From DASZMX01 sp035551475 (GTDB lineage: Bacteria; Verrucomicrobiota; Verrucomicrobiia; Limisphaerales; Palsa-1400): a DNA stretch of 64,000 bases. A model generated the notes under the pieces. The model was not told the origin of the DNA and ran no database searches. It worked only from the letters and a program-made list of their open reading frames with translations. The DNA is taken from NCBI GenBank assembly GCA_035551475.1, contig DASZMX010000107.1:25304-89303 (forward strand), in the 5' to 3' direction. The position numbers and the translations under genes are program-made. This document shows positions 15,372 to 24,759 of the stretch, in pieces (the first letter of the stretch is position 1; each line of letters starts with the position of its first letter).

Positions 15372-17314
15372 GCGGCGAAGCGTTCGAGGGTGCGCGCGAA
15401 GGCGGGAGTCTCGCATTGCAAACGCTCCGCAATGGCGCGTAAGAGCAGGCTCTGATTGTCGGTGATGCGGTGGTCCACAGCGACAAGCTTGGCGCAAGCC
15501 CAGACAATGTTTTGCCGAATCGGCGCGGTGCAACGCCGCAGTTGCTCCAGCGCCAGATGAAATTTTCCGAGGTCGCACGCCGCGTCGTCGAGGAGCGTGA
15601 GTTCGGCTCTGGGCGCGTCCAATTCCGCGACGCCTTGCGCAAACGCCCCCGGGGCTCCGGAAGGTTTGTCGGCGCCGGATCGGGCCAGCGCCGAAAACAC
15701 CACGGCGCAGTCCGGCAGAACTTCGTTGATATTGCGGCAATAATTCGACGCTTGATCTGCGTCCACGCTTTCCGGCCGCAAACCGCCCAGGATGATAAAC
15801 ACGGTGTAATGCAGAAAGCTCGTGATGGCGTGACCGGCGAAGGCGCTGGCATTTTCCATCAGGTGATTGAAATCTTCTGGCGCCAGGTTTTTCAGGATGG
15901 GCAGGGCGGCATCCAGCAGCCGCAGTTTTTTTCCAGGACTGAGCGGAGAAATTTGCGCAGCCACTTCCTGTGTCTGCGGCGCGGCGGCCTCGAACACGGG
16001 CAATTGCGCGGCGCGTTTTGCGGGATTGTCGCTCAGGAGCAAGGCATACACCAAGGCCAGGGCGCCTGCCGGCGTTTGCAGTGTTTTTTCGTTTAGCCCT
16101 GTGCCGCCGAGTTCGCGCAAGGCCACAATCTGCCGAATGTTCTCCTCACTCCCATCGGCCGCCAGCGTGGCCGCGAGCGTCCATTCAAAGCGGTGTTCGC
16201 GTTCCCCCTGCGACATCGGCAGCATGGGCGTTTTGGAATACACGCCGTCGAAATTCGGCTCCAGCGCGCGGATTCGTTTTTCCAGAGGCGGGTGTGAGGC
16301 GAGGAACGCGAAAAATGGCTCATCCTCGTAGCTGACAAAAAACAAATGGCTCATGGTCTCCGCATACGGCGAACTCAGCCGCCCTTGCCGGCTTAGGCCG
16401 CCCACCTTCTTCATCGCATTCGCCAAGCATGACGGATTGCGCGTGTATTGCGTCGCCGCCGCATCGGCCAGCCATTCGCGTTCCCGGAAAATTGCGCTCT
16501 TGATCCAGCGGCAGAGCAATACCCCGGGAAATCCCGCCGCCCGCAAGGCGAAGCCGAGGACAGCCAACTGAGGCAGTGTCACCGATGTCGTTTCGTCATC
16601 CGCGTCCGTGTCTCCGGTCAAAATCCTCCCCAAGGTGTCGAATGCCAGAACCCCGTGGGCCAATCCCATCAATCGCATTTTCAAAATCGTGTCGCCATTG
16701 GCGATGTGGCTTAACTCGTGCCCGATCACCCCTTGCAGCTCGTCGCGGCTCAAAAGTTTGAGGCAGCCGCGCGTGATGAAGAGCGCCACATCGTTCTTAT
16801 AACCGGCCGCAAACGCATTGATGCCCCGCTCGTCCTCCAGCACATAGACAGGCGGGGGTGGCAGTTGCGCCGCGAGCGACATCTCTTCCACAACGTCGCG
16901 CAGGGTGCGTTCGTCCAGGTCGCTCTCCGGATTGAGTGGACGCGCGTCGAGCGTGGCGGCGATGCTGGCAGCGCCTTCTTTCAGGTCCTGCCATTTCCAA
17001 AGGCTGGCGCCCAAAATGACCAGCGCGGTCGCGCCGCCAATTTCGCAAAACAAAGGCCAGCGCCAAACCCACCGCAGGTAATCACCCGGATGCATCATCG
17101 CCTGTCCGAAGCGATTCAGTCCATTCATCAGGAAATAGCCATGGAAGGAATGGGTTCCAAATCGATAGGGAGCGATGCTTTCCGTGGCAGTCAAATAGAA
17201 TGGCGCCAGCGCCAAATAGGTCAGGCCGATGACCACGGCGAGCACGACGCCAAAATAAAAGAGGAGAAGGCTGGTGTCGCGGCGCGCTTTGGCCTGTAGC
17301 TCGAAAAAGTCCAT
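15368..17314 (-). CDS. M48-family membrane metallopeptidase, HtpX/Ste24-like with long C-terminal extension
   Basis: Zinc metallopeptidase of 648 residues. Two membrane helices lie near residues 16-40 and 88-107, followed by the M48 catalytic core: QGVIGHELSHIANGD with zinc ligands H199 and H203 and catalytic E200, and a third ligand in the FREREWLADAAATQ block ~90 residues later. SHPPLEKRIRALE is the usual M48 end. The final ~250 residues are alpha-helical and Ala/Leu-rich with no recognised domain, so the protein is much longer than HtpX (~290). A role in membrane-protein quality control is likely from the family. The ATG at 17314 is preferred to one at 17380. Confidence 0.9.
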   Translation of the reverse strand: MDFFELQAKARRDTSLLLFYFGVVLAVVIGLTYLALAPFYLTATESIAPYRFGTHSFHGYFLMNGLNRFGQAMMHPGDYLRWVWRWPLFCEIGGATALVILGASLWKWQDLKEGAASIAATLDARPLNPESDLDERTLRDVVEEMSLAAQLPPPPVYVLEDERGINAFAAGYKNDVALFITRGCLKLLSRDELQGVIGHELSHIANGDTILKMRLMGLAHGVLAFDTLGRILTGDTDADDETTSVTLPQLAVLGFALRAAGFPGVLLCRWIKSAIFREREWLADAAATQYTRNPSCLANAMKKVGGLSRQGRLSSPYAETMSHLFFVSYEDEPFFAFLASHPPLEKRIRALEPNFDGVYSKTPMLPMSQGEREHRFEWTLAATLAADGSEENIRQIVALRELGGTGLNEKTLQTPAGALALVYALLLSDNPAKRAAQLPVFEAAAPQTQEVAAQISPLSPGKKLRLLDAALPILKNLAPEDFNHLMENASAFAGHAITSFLHYTVFIILGGLRPESVDADQASNYCRNINEVLPDCAVVFSALARSGADKPSGAPGAFAQGVAELDAPRAELTLLDDAACDLGKFHLALEQLRRCTAPIRQNIVWACAKLVAVDHRITDNQSLLLRAIAERLQCETPAFARTLERFAA

Positions 17315-17423
17315 GCGAGAGCGGAGGGCATTGTGCGCCGACTTTGCCCGATGTGACAAGCAGAACGTCTGCGTTGCCAAAATTCAATTTTCCTCGCCGC
17401 GCAAATCGGGTTAAGGTGCGGCC

Positions 17424-19154
17424 ATGAGTTTATTGCCCTTTGGCGAATTGCCCGCGCATCGCCCGCGCCGTTTTGTCCCCGCGAAAATTGATTTGGGCGA
17501 GTGGACGAACATCGCGCCGCTGTTCGCGCAGCTTCAGGCCCGCGCGCCGCAGCTCCGCACCGTCGCGGATTTGGAGCAATGGCTCGTCGATGGCAGCGAA
17601 CTCAGCGCCGCCCTCGACGAAGAATCCGCGCGCCGCTACATCGCCATGACCTGCCACACGGACAGCCCGGAGGCCGAGAAGGCGTATCTGCATTTTGTGG
17701 AGCAGGTCGAGCCGGAGCTGAAAGGCTGCCAGTTTAAGCTGGCCCAGACTTATTTGGCGCATCCGCTCCGCAGCCAATTGCCCAAGGACCGTTATTTTGT
17801 TTTTGATCGCAGCACGCAGTTGATGGTGGATCTCTTTCGCGAGGAAAACGTGCCGCTGGAAACCGAAGAATCCAAGCTCGGCCAGCGATACCAGAAAATC
17901 ATGGGCTCCCTCACCGTGCAGTTTCGCGGCGAGGAAAAAACGCTCATCCAAATGGGGCGTTACCTCGAGGAAACCGACCGCGCCCTGCGGCAGGAGGCGT
18001 GGGAATTGGTGGCCAATCGCCGCCTGCAAGTCGCCGAGGAAGTGGAGACGATTTTTGATGAGCTGCTGCAATTGCGCGAGAAGATCGCGCACCACGCCGG
18101 CTTCAAGAATTACCTGGAGTACGCGTTTCGCGCCAAGGGCCGCTTCGATTATACGCCGCAGGATTGCGTGGCGTTTCATGATTCGATTGACAGTGAAGTC
18201 ATGCCGGCGCTGCGGGCCTTGCAGGCCGAACGCCGCCGGCAATTGAATTTGCCGGCCTTGCGCCCGTGGGACCTCGCCGTCGATCCGTTGAACCGTCCCC
18301 CCTTGCGTCCGTTTGAGGGCGTGGACACGCTCGTCTCCAAATCACAGGAAATCTTCGATCAGCTTGACCCCGTCCTGTCAAAAGAATTCAAGCTGATGCG
18401 CGACCTGAAAGTCCTCGATCTTGCCAACCGCAAAGGCAAGGCGCCCGGCGGCTATCAATCGACGCTCTCGGAATCGCGCTTGCCGTTCATTTTCATGAAC
18501 GCCGTGGGCGTGCAGCGCGACATCGAAACCATTTTGCACGAGGCCGGCCACGCGTTTCACGCCCTGGCCACGCGCGAGGAGGACCTTTACGCTTATCGCA
18601 GCGCGCCGATTGAATTCTGCGAAGTGGCGTCCATGAGCATGGAGTTGCTCGGGAACGAATTCATCGAGAAGTTTTATCCGGCAGACGAAGCCCGCCGCGC
18701 CCGGCGCGATCATCTGGAAGGCGTGGTGGAGGTTTTCCCGTGGATTGCAACGGTGGACGCATTCCAGCACTGGATTTACTCGCACCCCGGCCACTCACGC
18801 GCCGAACGCCGCGCCGCCTGGCTGCATTTGATGGATCGGTTCGGCGGCGACGTCGATTGGAGCGGCTATGAAAAAGCCCGGGAGAATGCGTGGCATCGTC
18901 AGCTCCATATTTTTCTCTATCCATTTTACTATGTGGAATACGGCATCGCCCAGCTGGGCGCGCTGCAACTTTGGGCGAATTCCCGAAAGAGCAGGGCGGG
19001 GGCGCTGGCGCAATATCATCGCGCTTTGGCCCTGGGCGGCTCGCGTCCGCTGCCGGAGCTATTCAGCGCGGCGGGCTGCAAATTTGATTTTACCACCGCC
19101 ACTGTAAAGCCGCTGGTCGGATTGGTGACCGCCGAATTGCAGAAGCTGGGATGA
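17424..19154 (+). CDS. M3-family oligoendopeptidase (PepF-like)
   Basis: Cytosolic zinc oligopeptidase of 576 residues, the usual size for M3B peptidases. The active site is ETILHEAGHAFHAL, with HEAGH at 372-376 as zinc-binding and catalytic residues, and a downstream glutamate in EFCEVASMSMELLGNEF as third ligand. FAQLQARAP near the N-terminus and YYVEYGIAQLGALQLW near the C-terminus are also family-like. It degrades short peptides. It is divergent from the M48 gene across 109 bases. Confidence 0.93.
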   Translation: MSLLPFGELPAHRPRRFVPAKIDLGEWTNIAPLFAQLQARAPQLRTVADLEQWLVDGSELSAALDEESARRYIAMTCHTDSPEAEKAYLHFVEQVEPELKGCQFKLAQTYLAHPLRSQLPKDRYFVFDRSTQLMVDLFREENVPLETEESKLGQRYQKIMGSLTVQFRGEEKTLIQMGRYLEETDRALRQEAWELVANRRLQVAEEVETIFDELLQLREKIAHHAGFKNYLEYAFRAKGRFDYTPQDCVAFHDSIDSEVMPALRALQAERRRQLNLPALRPWDLAVDPLNRPPLRPFEGVDTLVSKSQEIFDQLDPVLSKEFKLMRDLKVLDLANRKGKAPGGYQSTLSESRLPFIFMNAVGVQRDIETILHEAGHAFHALATREEDLYAYRSAPIEFCEVASMSMELLGNEFIEKFYPADEARRARRDHLEGVVEVFPWIATVDAFQHWIYSHPGHSRAERRAAWLHLMDRFGGDVDWSGYEKARENAWHRQLHIFLYPFYYVEYGIAQLGALQLWANSRKSRAGALAQYHRALALGGSRPLPELFSAAGCKFDFTTATVKPLVGLVTAELQKLG

Positions 19155-19195
19155 TCTTCCTGTTGCGCATTGGGCGCGACAGGGTATCTTAGCGC

Positions 19196-19393
19196 ATGGA
19201 CTGGCAAAAGATCATAGCTTCGGCAATTGTGGCGGGCACCGCCGCGATTTTTCTTTTTGCCTGGCTCCGTCCGCGCAAATTTGATTTCAAGCGTGACACT
19301 CATTGCGGCTGCGCGCCGGCCGCTCCAGGGAATTCAATTGTCTTCCGCGCCCGCAAGGGCCAGCGCCCCCAGGTGATTATGAAAATGAAGTGA
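19196..19393 (+). CDS. Small hypothetical protein with one membrane helix
   Basis: A 65-residue protein starting MDWQKIIASAIVAGTAAIFL, a single N-terminal membrane anchor, followed by a basic, Cys-containing tail (DTHCGCAPAAPG, then RARKGQRP). The CGC pair could bind metal or form a disulfide. It lies between the M3 peptidase and hsp20 on the same strand. Similar short anchored proteins with a Cys-Gly-Cys tail occur in related bacteria as far as I recall, but no function is known to me. Confidence 0.6.
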   Translation: MDWQKIIASAIVAGTAAIFLFAWLRPRKFDFKRDTHCGCAPAAPGNSIVFRARKGQRPQVIMKMK

Positions 19394-19411
19394 AGCGCGC
19401 GCGCGGCGCAG

Positions 19412-19440
19412 TTGCCGCTTGCGCAATATCTCTTGATAAA
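19412..19440 (+). promoter_or_regulatory. Candidate sigma70-type promoter for hsp20
   Basis: TTGCCG (-35) and GATAAA (-10) separated by 17 bases, ending 18 bases before the hsp20 ATG. The spacing is ideal and the hexamers match consensus at four of six positions each. The next AT-rich block (TTACTC) could serve instead. Found by eye only. Confidence 0.35.
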
Positions 19441-19458
19441 TTACTCTTCCAAAAAGCC

Positions 19459-19845
19459 ATGCAACACATAGGTTCGGTTCTGCAGTTTTCCAAACGTCGG
19501 CCCGCGGGCAAAGAGCACGACACCCATTGGGCCCCCAACACCGACGTTTATCTCAGCGGCGGCTCCGTGATCATCAAGGTCGAATTGGCCGGCATGCAGC
19601 GTGAGAACCTCGAACTTTTCGTGGATGGCAACAAGCTCCGCATCAGCGGCCAGCGCCCGGACGGGTGCCGTCCGCCCCAATGCAAATTTCTCATGATGGA
19701 AATCAACTATGGCCCGTTCGAGAGCGCCATTGAGATTCCTCCCGGCTACGATCTGGGCCGCGCCAAAGCTTCCTATCAGAACGGTTTCCTGCGCATCGAG
19801 GTGCCGGGAACCGGTTCCCGCGCCATCACGGTCAGTGATGAATAG
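19459..19845 (+). CDS. Hsp20/alpha-crystallin small heat shock protein
   Basis: ATP-independent holdase chaperone of 128 residues. The alpha-crystallin domain spans ~30-125: NTDVYLSGGSVIIKVELAGM, LELFVDGNKLRISGQR, a hydrophobic MEINYGPFESAIEIP strand and YQNGFLRIEVPG. The usual C-terminal I-x-I/V oligomerisation motif is represented weakly (RAITVSDE). Two Cys (CRPPQC) in the loop are unusual for the family. The ATG at 19459 fits the domain boundary; upstream codons overlap the preceding gene. lon follows 38 bases later, so the chaperone and protease are probably co-expressed. Confidence 0.9.
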   Translation: MQHIGSVLQFSKRRPAGKEHDTHWAPNTDVYLSGGSVIIKVELAGMQRENLELFVDGNKLRISGQRPDGCRPPQCKFLMMEINYGPFESAIEIPPGYDLGRAKASYQNGFLRIEVPGTGSRAITVSDE

Positions 19846-19883
19846 CGCTTTTCATTTTACTTCACGGGCTCTAATTCTTGGGC

Positions 19884-22286
19884 ATGAGCGCACCGGAAAC
19901 TGAATTCATCAGCATACTTGGCGCCGGCGCCACGCCGGATACCGCGGGCACCAAGGTCTGGTCCAAATCATTGCCCGAATCGCTGCCCGTTTTGGGCCTC
20001 TCCGACATTGTCATTTTTCCCGGCACGGTCACTCCGCTGTTGGTTGAAACCGCGCAGAGCATTCGCTTGATTGATGACGTCGTGGCAGGCGACCGTTTCC
20101 TCGGGCTGGTGCTGCAAAAAAATCCCGAAATCGAGAATCCCACGGCGGAGGATTTGTGGAGCCACGGCTGCATTGGGCGCGTGGCCAAGATGCTCAAATT
20201 TCCCGATGGCACGGTGCGCATTTTGGTGGAAGGCTTGCGCCGGTTTAAAATCCTCGAGTTCGCGACGCAATCGCCTTATCTCATCGCCAAGATCGAGAAG
20301 TTGAAGGACGTGGCGGATGATTCCCTGGAATTGACCGCTCTCACCCGCAACGCCGAGCGCGAGTTTCAGGAAATCATCAAACTTTCGCCGACTGTCGCCG
20401 AACAGGTCAAAGTCGCGGCCCTCAACACCGAGGATGCCGCCAAGCTTTCCGACCTGATCGCCGCCAATCTCAATCTCAGCCTGGAAGAGCGCCAGCGCCT
20501 CCTGGAAATGCCCAACGTCAAAGAGCGCTTGACGCGCCTTTTGCCGTTGTTAAGCCGGGAACTCGAAGTCCTGCGGCTGGGCTCCAAAATTCAAAACGAG
20601 GTCGTCACCTCGATGTCCAAGAACCAGCGCGACTTTTTCCTGCGCGAACAAATCCGCGCCATCCAACGCGAATTGGGCGAGGTGGATTCCGGAGCCGCCG
20701 AGGCCAAGGAGTTGCGCGATCTCATTGAGGAAAATAATTTGCCGGAGGAGCCCAAGAAAGTTGCCCTCAAGGAGCTGGAGCGCTTGCAACAGATGCCCGC
20801 CGCGGTGGCCGAGTACACGATGACCCGCAATTATCTTGACTGGCTCATCAACGTGCCGTGGGCGAAATTCACCGAGGACAAACTCGATCTCGCCGCTGCG
20901 GGTCGTCTCTTGGACGAGCAGCATTTTGGCCTGCACAAGGTCAAGGATCGTCTCCTGGAATTTCTCGCGGTCATCAAGCTCAAACAGCAGATCAAGGGCC
21001 CCATTCTTTGCCTCGTCGGCCCGCCCGGCGTGGGCAAAACGTCACTCGGCAAAAGTGTGGCCGAGGCGCTCGGCCGCAAATTTGCCCGCATCGCCCTGGG
21101 CGGCATGCGGGACGAAGCGGAAATCCGCGGCCATCGGCGCACCTATGTGGGCTCGATGCCCGGACGGCTAATCCAGACGTTGCGGCGCGTGGAATCGTCC
21201 AACCCCGTTTTGCTCCTCGACGAATTGGACAAAGTTGGCTCCGATTTTCGCGGCGACCCCGCGTCGGCGCTGCTGGAGGTTTTGGATCCCGCGCAAAACA
21301 GCGCCTTCATCGATCATTACCTCGATGTTCCCTTTGATTTGTCGCGCGTCCTTTTCATCACCACGGCGAACTGGCTGGATCCCATCCATCCCGCGTTGCG
21401 CGATCGGTTGGAAGTCATTGAGCTTCCCAGCTACACCTTGATGGAAAAGGTGCAGATCGCGAAACGCCATCTCGTCCCGCGCCAACTGGCCGAGCATGGC
21501 CTCAAGAAAAAGCTGGTGCGCATTCCCGAGCCGACTTTGCGCCAGCTCGCGCAGGATTACACTCGCGAAGCGGGCGTCCGCCAACTTGAGCGCGAAATTG
21601 GCTCGCTCACGCGCAAAGCTGCGCGGAAAATTGTGGCGCGCAACCATCAATCGCAAACGCCGCTGACCATTTCTCCGGCGTCCCTCAAGGATTATTTGGG
21701 CGCTCCGCCGTTCACCTCGGAATTGGCCGAGCGCATCACCGAATACGGCATTGCCATCGGCCTCGCCTGGACGCCGGTGGGCGGGGAAATTCTTTTTATC
21801 GAGGCGACGCGCATGCCGGGGAAGGGCGGGCTGATTCTCACCGGCTCTTTGGGAGAAGTCATGAAGGAAAGCGCGCAGACGGCGCTTAGCTTCCTGCGCA
21901 ATCGCGCCGAATCCCTCAAGATCGACATGACCGATTTCGAGAAGCGCGACATTCACATTCATGTCCCGGCGGGCGCCACGCCCAAGGACGGCCCCAGCGC
22001 CGGTGTCACCATCGTCACGGCTCTCGCCTCGCTTTTGACCCATCGCCTCGTGCGCTCGGATGTTTGCATGACCGGCGAAATCAGCCTGCGCGGCCGCGTT
22101 TTGCGGATCGGCGGGGTCAAAGAAAAAGTCCTTGCCGCTGCGCGCTCCGGCTTGAAGCACGTCATTCTTCCCGAGCAAAACCGCAACGACTGGACCGAAG
22201 TTCCGGTGGAAGTTCGGCGCAAGCTCAAGGCGCATTTTGTTGACAATATCGCGCAAATCTTCCCTCTCGCGCTCCGGCCCGCCTAG
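19884..22286 (+). CDS. lon: ATP-dependent Lon protease
   Basis: AAA+ serine protease degrading misfolded and regulatory proteins. It is 800 residues. The N-terminal LON substrate domain begins with LPVLGLSDIVIFPGTVTPL, followed by a coiled-coil region (REQIRAIQRELGEVD). The ATPase shows Walker A GPPGVGKT (~379-386) and Walker B LLLDELDKV. The protease domain has KDGPSAG with catalytic Ser ~705 and GGVKEK with catalytic Lys ~746. The ATG at 19884 is chosen over a TTG two codons earlier. It closes the Hsp20-Lon pair. The next gene's ribosome site (GGAGG) overlaps the lon stop, so transcription likely continues. Confidence 0.97.
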   Translation: MSAPETEFISILGAGATPDTAGTKVWSKSLPESLPVLGLSDIVIFPGTVTPLLVETAQSIRLIDDVVAGDRFLGLVLQKNPEIENPTAEDLWSHGCIGRVAKMLKFPDGTVRILVEGLRRFKILEFATQSPYLIAKIEKLKDVADDSLELTALTRNAEREFQEIIKLSPTVAEQVKVAALNTEDAAKLSDLIAANLNLSLEERQRLLEMPNVKERLTRLLPLLSRELEVLRLGSKIQNEVVTSMSKNQRDFFLREQIRAIQRELGEVDSGAAEAKELRDLIEENNLPEEPKKVALKELERLQQMPAAVAEYTMTRNYLDWLINVPWAKFTEDKLDLAAAGRLLDEQHFGLHKVKDRLLEFLAVIKLKQQIKGPILCLVGPPGVGKTSLGKSVAEALGRKFARIALGGMRDEAEIRGHRRTYVGSMPGRLIQTLRRVESSNPVLLLDELDKVGSDFRGDPASALLEVLDPAQNSAFIDHYLDVPFDLSRVLFITTANWLDPIHPALRDRLEVIELPSYTLMEKVQIAKRHLVPRQLAEHGLKKKLVRIPEPTLRQLAQDYTREAGVRQLEREIGSLTRKAARKIVARNHQSQTPLTISPASLKDYLGAPPFTSELAERITEYGIAIGLAWTPVGGEILFIEATRMPGKGGLILTGSLGEVMKESAQTALSFLRNRAESLKIDMTDFEKRDIHIHVPAGATPKDGPSAGVTIVTALASLLTHRLVRSDVCMTGEISLRGRVLRIGGVKEKVLAAARSGLKHVILPEQNRNDWTEVPVEVRRKLKAHFVDNIAQIFPLALRPA

Positions 22287-22295
22287 GAGGATTGC

Positions 22296-22994
22296 ATGCG
22301 CCTCTCCGCCCGGTTTTTCTGCGCGCTCCTCGTGACCGCCGCCGTGCGCTGCTTTGCCGATGACGCCGCCGACGGGCGCGCGCTCGTCGCCCAACTGTGC
22401 GCCGCCGTCCCGGATGAAAACGCGGAATTGCGCGCCACGGTGCAAATTCGCTCCAGCGCCGTTCATGCCGATGTCCCGCTGCGCTGCAACATTGCGGTGG
22501 CCGCCAACTCCTGGAGCGCCACCTACCTGGTCTCGAACGATTGTTTGACGGTGACCCATGTCACCAATGGGCCCAACCAATATTCCGTGTCCTTCAACCA
22601 CGGCCCGACCAACTCCATTTTGCCGTCCGCCGCCGAAGTTCCGCTGGCCGGATCTGATTTTACCCTGGCCGATCTCGGCCTGGATTTCCTGCATTGGCCC
22701 ACCCAGCGCCAGCTTCCGGGCGACATGCGGCTGGGCCAGCCCTGTTACGTGCTGGAAAGCTCCCGTCCGGCGGGAGGCGTGGTGCGCATCCGCTCTTATA
22801 TTGACAAGCAAAGCGGCGGCATCATCGTGGCGGAAGGCTGTGACGCCGCCGGCAAGCTGGTGAAAAAATTTTCCTTGCACGGCAGTTCTTTCCGCCGCGT
22901 CCATGGCCAATGGCGCCTGGAAAAAATGGAAATGACAGACAAGCGAAAAGGCTCGCAAACCACGATTGTTTTCGATACAACAAATCATCAATGA
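22296..22994 (+). CDS. Secreted LolA-like protein (outer-membrane-lipoprotein-sorting fold, tentative)
   Basis: A 232-residue exported protein with a signal peptide (RLSARFFCALLVTAAVRCFA, cleavage near residue 21). The mature part alternates beta strands: LVAQLCAAVPDENAELRATVQIR, then SWSATYLVSND, a DFTLADLGLDFLHWP block, GQPCYVLESSRP, and RIRSYIDKQSGGIIVAEGCDAAGKLVKKF near the end. Layout and the DLGLDFLHWP/QPCYVLES spacing resemble LolA/LolB-like or MlaC-unlike periplasmic carrier proteins in Verrucomicrobia; that assignment is tentative. A strong GGAGG lies 5 bases before the ATG, overlapping the lon stop codon. Confidence 0.75.
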   Translation: MRLSARFFCALLVTAAVRCFADDAADGRALVAQLCAAVPDENAELRATVQIRSSAVHADVPLRCNIAVAANSWSATYLVSNDCLTVTHVTNGPNQYSVSFNHGPTNSILPSAAEVPLAGSDFTLADLGLDFLHWPTQRQLPGDMRLGQPCYVLESSRPAGGVVRIRSYIDKQSGGIIVAEGCDAAGKLVKKFSLHGSSFRRVHGQWRLEKMEMTDKRKGSQTTIVFDTTNHQ

Positions 22995-23054
22995 CGTCCG
23001 GGCGCGAGTGGGCGCGCGTCATTGGGATTTGGAGCTTAGTCATTTTATACGGCT

Positions 23055-24248
23055 ATGTCGCACGCGTGGAATATCGTTACAGACATCCTCTCGCTCCTTT
23101 TCGTCCTCGCCTGTTTCGGTTACGCCGGCTATCGCACCCTCGATAAAAGCACGGACCCCGCCCGGCTCGTCTTTAAATGGGTCCTGACGGTCGTAGTTAT
23201 TTTTACTGGCATTTACACCGTTCGCCAGTTTCCGCCGACGGGCTGGCCGGGCGTCGCCGCGGCTTTTGCCGTTGTCGTGGGCATTATTTGGGGGACGTCC
23301 ATCGGTGAAATGGTGGCGGCGCCGCTGACGGGGATGTTCGATGGCGGCGGCGGCGAGGCGGAGAAAAAGCCGATGTATTCCTACGCCGAAGCCAAACGCC
23401 GCAAGGGGCTGCCGGAAGAAGCCGTCGTCGAGGTGCGCAAAGTCCTCGCGGAATTTCCCGCCGATTTTACCGGCGTGCTGTTGCTGGCCAACATCCAGGC
23501 GGAAGACCTCAAGGACCTGCCCGCCGCCGAGGCCACCATCGAGGCGTACCTCGCCCAGCCCAAACTTTCCCCGGCGGCTGTTTCCGCCGCGCTCCAAAAT
23601 CTAGCCGATCTTCGCTGGCGTTGTGGCGCGGGCGCGGCTGCGGCTGCGGAAGCCCTGACCCGCATCACCACGGCGTATCCCGACACATCCCACGCGCACG
23701 CGGCTTTGCAGCGCATCGCGCATTTGGAAGCCGCCGATCAAACCCGCCAACAGCGGGTGGAGGCGCACTACAACGTTCCCACGGGCGAACGCGACGTTGG
23801 TTTGCGTGTGGGCGCCTTGTCCACGTTGCAGGCCGCCGGGCCTGAGGAGGAAGCGACGCGCTTGGTGCAGCAATTGGAGCGGCATCCCGCCGACGTGGAA
23901 ACCCGCGAAAAATTGGCGATGCTTTATGCCGAGGAATATGGCCGGGTGGATCTGGCGGCCGAGCAATTGGAGCAATTGATCGCCTTGCGGCATGAATCCC
24001 CCCGGCGCGTGGCGAACTGGTTGAATTTATTGGCGACGGTTTACGCCCGTTTTGGCAACGACCGCGCCGCCGCCGAGGAAACCCTGCGTCGCGTGCTGGA
24101 GCGGTTTCCGAAAAGCACCATGGCGGAGGCGGCGCTGACACGCCTGGCGTCGTTGAATCTGGAAGTGAAGTCCCACCAGCCCACCCAGGCGAAGACCCTG
24201 GGCGTTTATGAAAAACAGATTGGACTGAAAACCAGCGGCGGGCCTTAG
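23055..24248 (+). CDS. Membrane-anchored TPR-repeat protein
   Basis: A 397-residue protein with three predicted membrane helices (~8-29, ~40-59, ~66-86), then a Gly-rich linker and a long helical region of tetratricopeptide-like repeats. Examples are the RRKGLPEEAVVEVRKVLAEFP unit near residue 115, VETREKLAMLYAEEYG near 283 and DRAAAEETLRRVLERFPKS near 347. The repeats probably face the cytoplasm or periplasm as a protein-interaction surface. No enzymatic motif is seen. It lies 60 bases after the LolA-like gene; its stop overlaps that of the convergent lipoprotein by 4 bases. Confidence 0.8.
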   Translation: MSHAWNIVTDILSLLFVLACFGYAGYRTLDKSTDPARLVFKWVLTVVVIFTGIYTVRQFPPTGWPGVAAAFAVVVGIIWGTSIGEMVAAPLTGMFDGGGGEAEKKPMYSYAEAKRRKGLPEEAVVEVRKVLAEFPADFTGVLLLANIQAEDLKDLPAAEATIEAYLAQPKLSPAAVSAALQNLADLRWRCGAGAAAAAEALTRITTAYPDTSHAHAALQRIAHLEAADQTRQQRVEAHYNVPTGERDVGLRVGALSTLQAAGPEEEATRLVQQLERHPADVETREKLAMLYAEEYGRVDLAAEQLEQLIALRHESPRRVANWLNLLATVYARFGNDRAAAEETLRRVLERFPKSTMAEAALTRLASLNLEVKSHQPTQAKTLGVYEKQIGLKTSGGP

Positions 24249-24634
24249 CGCTGCGCCATCAGTTCCATCCCGATTTGCTTCGAGATTTCCGCGGCCAGAT
24301 CGACGTCGCCCGTGGCGCGCCCGCGCGCCTGCACGACCACCTCGGTCACTTTGCCGTCGAGATCGGTGACTTTCACCCACACATCGCGCTGGTCCACCCG
24401 CGCCTGGAAAGTGTTGTTAATGGAATTGTCGAGCGACAATTTGCCATTGCGGTTGAGCACGACCCGCGCGGCGGAAGCCAGTTGCGCCGCCGGTTTTTCG
24501 TAACGGCTCGTAATGGTGTCTTTCGTGAACGGCACGCCCGCCTTGCTGTGTCCGTCCGGGGTGCCAACGCATCCGGGCAAAGCCGCTCCCAACGCTCCTG
24601 CCAGGGCCAAAGAGGCCAGAAATTTCATCTTCAT
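24245..24634 (-). CDS. Small lipoprotein, DUF3568-like (tentative)
   Basis: A 129-residue predicted lipoprotein. The signal peptide (KFLASLALAGALGAALPGC) ends in a lipobox with Cys at ~22. The mature part has KPAAQLASAARVVLNRNGKL followed by a beta-rich section (VDQRDVWVKVTDLDGKVTEV) and an amphipathic C-terminal helix (DLAAEISKQIGMEL). This resembles short DUF3568 or BON-like periplasmic lipoproteins, but I am not certain of the family. The ATG at 24634 is used; MKF two codons later is equally possible. It is divergent from the permease operon. Confidence 0.7.
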   Translation of the reverse strand: MKMKFLASLALAGALGAALPGCVGTPDGHSKAGVPFTKDTITSRYEKPAAQLASAARVVLNRNGKLSLDNSINNTFQARVDQRDVWVKVTDLDGKVTEVVVQARGRATGDVDLAAEISKQIGMELMAQR

Positions 24635-24723
24635 CGCAGCAATATGCCGTCAACGCCGCCTCTCCCGTCAAGTGGAAATGCTCCGCCGGCCGCGCCGGTT
24701 TTGCCCAGACGCGGGCCGTGGCG

Positions 24724-24751
24724 TTGACTCTCCATTCGGGCGCGTGATAGT
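24724..24751 (+). promoter_or_regulatory. Candidate sigma70-type promoter for the FtsX permease
   Basis: TTGACT (-35, five of six consensus bases) and GATAGT (-10, four of six) separated by 16 bases, in the divergent gap between the lipoprotein and the permease. A start site near 24758 would leave a leader of about 60 bases. Confidence 0.4.
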
Positions 24752-24759
24752 TTGGGCGC

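Noticed and set aside
14722..15852. A 376-codon minus-strand frame opposite miaE and the M48 gene end
   Set aside because: Pro/Arg-rich shadow frame; miaE and the M48 gene explain this stretch.
21168..22991. A 607-codon open frame antisense to lon
   Set aside because: Long antisense frames are expected in GC-rich genes; it has no domain and lies opposite a certain gene.
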